Shown one piece after another: positions 60,531-64,000 of a DNA stretch of 64,000 nt. Position 1 is the stretch's first letter, and each line of letters begins with the position of its first letter. The position numbers and the translations under genes were made by a program. The notes under the pieces are model-generated. The model did not search any database, had not been told where the DNA came from, and saw only the letters and a list, made by a program, of their open reading frames with translations. Source of the DNA: Spodoptera frugiperda (Eukaryota > Arthropoda > Insecta > Lepidoptera > Noctuidae); contig NC_064229.1 of NCBI RefSeq assembly GCF_023101765.2, positions 6,858,473-6,922,472 of the forward strand, written 5' to 3'.

Positions 60531-61890
60531 TTAAAATTGTTCTATTTTTTTAAATGTGTATCGCGTGCTTGGATGGCATAGCAGTCCTGTGCTCTATTAA
60601 CATAATGGAGTTTGAGACGCTTAGTTGTGTGTAATGAAGCCATTATGGAGGATAATCTTCGAGCCTTGACACACTACGCGGCAGAATGTGGATTTGAAAA
60701 ATGGCAATCGTTATTTCACATTGCTAATATGGGTCTAGGATATCTGTTCTGTTCGTATGGCAAAGCATCACGTAATTTAGGATATAAAACGAAAGAAATA
60801 AAACGTTGCGAAAATAAACTCTAAAAGTAACAATCAGTTAAAAATAAGATCTGCCACACGTCATAACACTGATAAAATCTCATATTCTACATTTTAGGTT
60901 CTTAAGTTCAAAAATTTTGTCCCAGTCAGCAAACTGTCACTGCAAAGGTTCCTAACAGAGGTCGTATAGGTGGTGAAATATGTAATACACTATCTTAATG
61001 CATCGCGAGTCACGTACTCGGTTCGAATCGACTCGACTCGATTCGATAGCGCGAGGGCCGAGTATCGAGTTATCTTAGTTACATGATTCCAAGTGTTCAA
61101 TTAAAGTTAATTAATCACTGATGACGATTTGATTAGTTGTTTGTAGATAAATGAAGCCTGTTTATCTTATTAGTATTTAGTGAGCATTTGAAAGTTAATG
61201 TCTTCTAAGATTTCGTTGGCAGGGTTGACAAGCCTTTAGTTTTGTCGTGGGAAACGTTTAGTATTGATGCCAGATTTATTTGAAAATTTGTTTTATCGCG
61301 TTAACCTTTGTTCTCCTCCTATAGTAGATTTACTGTTCACTGAACTTCATGCAAAAAGGCTCAATTGCTTTTTGTGTTTGGTAAACTGTGTTTAGTTTGA
61401 TCTGGAAAGGTCGGACAGACAGATATTAGAAGTTTATTATGTACTTAGAATTAGAATAAATTCTTTAAGGATCTTTTTGAAAATATCGCAAGGAACTCAC
61501 ATTTTTGCATTACAAAATACACCACGTTTAACAAAAAATAATTGTGTCGGCAAAGAATCAATCGATATACCTTCATCGAAATGGAACAAAACAGTATTAA
61601 GTATGTTAATCAATTCACCTTAAGCAGAAATACAATATGACACACACAATCGATGTTTCAACCAAAATGAACATCTACATATGTAAACACAAACACTAAG
61701 GCACAGCTCAGTCCAAACACGGTACAAACAGCCATACACCAGGTTTGCGCCGGTCTATGTACGGTACCAAGGCAAAGGGTGAAGTGAACAGCCGTTAGTC
61801 ATCCTCAGCAGCGCTTGCGCACTCGTGGGTCAGGGCACAGGAATGCCGCCTAATTGACAGATTACCCAGGACGGGCTTGTCACTGCAGCT

Positions 61891-61957
61891 TAATATAACT
61901 CGCTAGCTTTAGTAATTGTTTAACAATTTAGAATTTTGGTCACAATTTTCGTGGTGT
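61891..61957 (+). repeat. Repeat pair with 45413-45478
   Basis: TAATATAACTCGCTAGCTTT to TCACAATTTTCGTGGTG. Confidence 0.75.
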
Positions 61958-62829
61958 AACGGATTTTAGAGTGACATTGATTGCGGGTTTGGGCAATTTA
62001 GTTGGGTCTTAAATCATTTTATATTTGATTTAGCAAGTAGATAAGGACGTGTTGATATGCTTTATTGGAGTCAAAGGGGAACTTTGGAATATATATTTTG
62101 ATACTGAAGCAATTCGCGATATTAATAATTTTCTGGTAATTGAAATTTGATCAACTTCGAAGAAGTAGATTAGTTTCAAGACCATTTGGATAATGGACTT
62201 TGCTGAGCTAGCAATAAATGTCCAAATACCTACATATTTAGCTCACCTTATTGTTTCATGAAAACAGTTTTAGTGTACAGAGACATTATTTATATTCAAG
62301 AATACTGTAAAAAAATGCCAACCCTACTAACAACCCTATGCAACAAATAATTGCTTAAGCATTTAAGAGCTAAATTCGGATAAAGATATTTAAAATAGGA
62401 CCTACTAAAACAATGTAGAGCCCTTAGGTCAAGATACAGCAATGTCGCCTAATTGATAAATCGGTGAGGCGGGCTAGCTATGTCACTGTGGCTTAGTAAC
62501 GACCCTTTTGTTATCCAACTAATTGCTGCCCTGAGGCGATTTTAACTAGATGCAAATGATTATGAAATCTTATCCTATATTAATGAACGATTGCTGATTG
62601 CCTTTGCAGATTTTGTCAAGGCTTTTAATTTCTTTGGTAACGTTAATTAGATTAGTGATATACTTATTGTAATCGAATCGATAATGTAACTGATATCGAG
62701 GCGACAGAGACCTCTATAGTAAGGTGTATTGAAAACTAAGGGTCACGATGTGATTTATTTATGTACATTCAAACAATAATGAAAACGCTATCTTCTCTAT
62801 GTTAAGGATCGATTTTCTAGAAGATTATC

Positions 62830-63098
62830 GTCATGCCTTTTATTCCCGAAGGGGTAGACAGAGATGCACATAATGGTACTGTACATTTTTTTTTCTCAAT
62901 GTAGAGCCCTTTTACAATTTATTTTGTGAGTCCCATGTATATGCCTATTACCATATTATTATACCTACGGAGCACATTTCCAGACTCCGTGCTACTACTG
63001 AAATATTTTTGAAAAACTGAAAAACCCCAGTTTGCCCGACCCGGGAATCGAACCCCAAACCGCTTGCACTTGCGACCGCGGTCAGCGAGGCAGCAAAG
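62830..63098 (-). mobile_element. tRNA-derived SINE, family S2 (inverted, near full length)
   Basis: On the minus strand: head GCTGCCTCGCTGACCGCGGT, B box GGGGTTCGATTCCCGGGTCG, body CACGGAGTCTGGAAATGTGC, tail TCTGTCTACCCCTTCGGGAA. The layout is that of 21607-21860, but it has a longer A/T spacer. The tRNA-like head cannot be a functional tRNA because the acceptor stem does not pair and the body follows it. Confidence 0.85.
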
Positions 63099-63184
63099 AA
63101 AGAATTCAAAATATGTTGTTTGATGCAACTAAACAAAGAATGCTATAGGCGTTACTGGAAATGTATTACTAGTTTACCAACGAG

Positions 63185-63325
63185 AATAATCACCTCATAG
63201 TATAAGTACAAAGTCGCTTTCTTTGTCCCCATGTCCCGTTTTTATGCTTAATTCTTTGAAACGACCCAACGGATTTTCACCATTACCATTGCATCCAAGT
63301 GAAGCTGGGGCGGGTTGCTAGTCAA
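63185..63325 (+). repeat. Dispersed repeat
   Basis: CTCATAGTATAAGTACAAAG, TCGCTTTCTTTGTCC, GACCCAACGGATTTTCACC and AGCTGGGGCGGGTTGCTAGT. A familiar moth repeat ending in a CTAGT-type terminus. Confidence 0.5.
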
Positions 63326-64000
63326 GAAATGAAAATGAGAACTAATTCAAATGATCGACGAAAACAAAGTAGTAATAAAGACGGTTAAAAGACTGTGACA
63401 ATAATTATGTTGATGATAGAATAGAACCTAAACATCCAAAGAGAATATTGTAGTGTATAATTTGTGGCGTCGTAAATACAGTGCCTAGAGATGTGAACCG
63501 ATCTAAATGTCAAGCGTTGGAAGTGCAGCTATCGACGTATCGACACTAGTCTAATCCTGGCAGACTGCAACAATATGCGTTACGTAACAAGGGCTTTGTG
63601 CTCTAAGTACCCCTCTATTGACTTACTTTAGAGATGGGAGTACTTTTGTGATGTCGATAGATTTATGATGAAATGTCATGTTTGTTATCCTTAGAAGGAT
63701 CGAAGAGCATAGTTATGGCGTATATGTATCTTTTTGCTATCAATATTACGAGTCCCTTCGTGTGGTGTTTGAGTTTCTAAAAGTGGTATATTTATTTTTG
63801 AAAGATGAGAAAAATTATGTATTTTCCAAAACGACTATAAATTATAGGATTTTGGCTATATAAATATTATGTAGTAGTTAGCTTACATCAGACAAAGAAC
63901 AAGTTTCAATTTATCGATACGGTCACCACGTCACTACCCCAGCCAATGTAAAGCAACACATCACAATAGCCCCGCGTCGCGTCACTAACAATACTGGACA

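Larger units (their letters stand above)
59902..64000 (-). other. TRMT61A: Probable upstream TRMT61A intron, no exon found
   Basis: The TRMT61A exon at 59732-59901 starts in phase 1, so more exons lie upstream on the minus strand. I looked for family sequences such as ESGTGSGS, LPHRTQI and VFLD.P and found none. The stretch holds an S2 SINE (62830-63098), a repeat at 61891-61957, a repeat at 63185-63325, two related AATTGACAGATT/CGGGCT copies near 61850 and 62450, and a GC-rich pocket at 60455-60530. Confidence 0.55.

Overview
This window looks like nuclear DNA of a moth (Lepidoptera), probably Noctuoidea. The reasons are short GC-rich exons in AT-rich introns, GT-AG splice sites, and many copies of tRNA-derived SINEs, MITEs and LINE fragments of the kind common in noctuid genomes. 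The order-level call comes from the exons and repeat style; the family-level call is inference. No bacterial, viral, CRISPR or rRNA feature was seen.

Layout. (1) Bases 1-19510, plus strand: the 3' three-quarters of a HEATR5B (HEAT repeat-containing protein 5B, Laa1-like) gene. I could place 29 coding exons whose phases join without error into 1568 codons plus a stop; the 5' part lies off the left edge. Its introns hold nested transposons, a 20-bp tandem array, and an unusual enrichment of the palindrome TTGCGCAA. (2) About 19.5-22.7 kb: a convergent, AT-rich intergenic stretch with a CCAAT-rich MITE and a SINE. (3) 22741-59901, minus strand: the last three coding exons of TRMT61A (catalytic subunit of tRNA m1A58 methyltransferase). 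Two of these exons are separated by an intron of about 36.4 kb that fills most of the window. (4) 59902-64000: apparently the next upstream TRMT61A intron; the remaining 5' exons lie off the right edge.

The two genes converge tail to tail and have unrelated housekeeping roles (AP-1/endosome trafficking and tRNA modification). Nothing here suggests they work together. The signals I would check first are the C/EBP-like TTGCGCAA clusters confined to HEATR5B introns, a 1.9-kb inverted repeat made of two half-transposase arms inside an intron, a possible 15-nt microexon, and the very long TRMT61A intron with two CTCF-like motifs and several GC-rich islands.

All comparisons to known proteins are from memory of the families; no database search or alignment was run. 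Repeat borders are by eye and are approximate unless a target-site duplication is stated.
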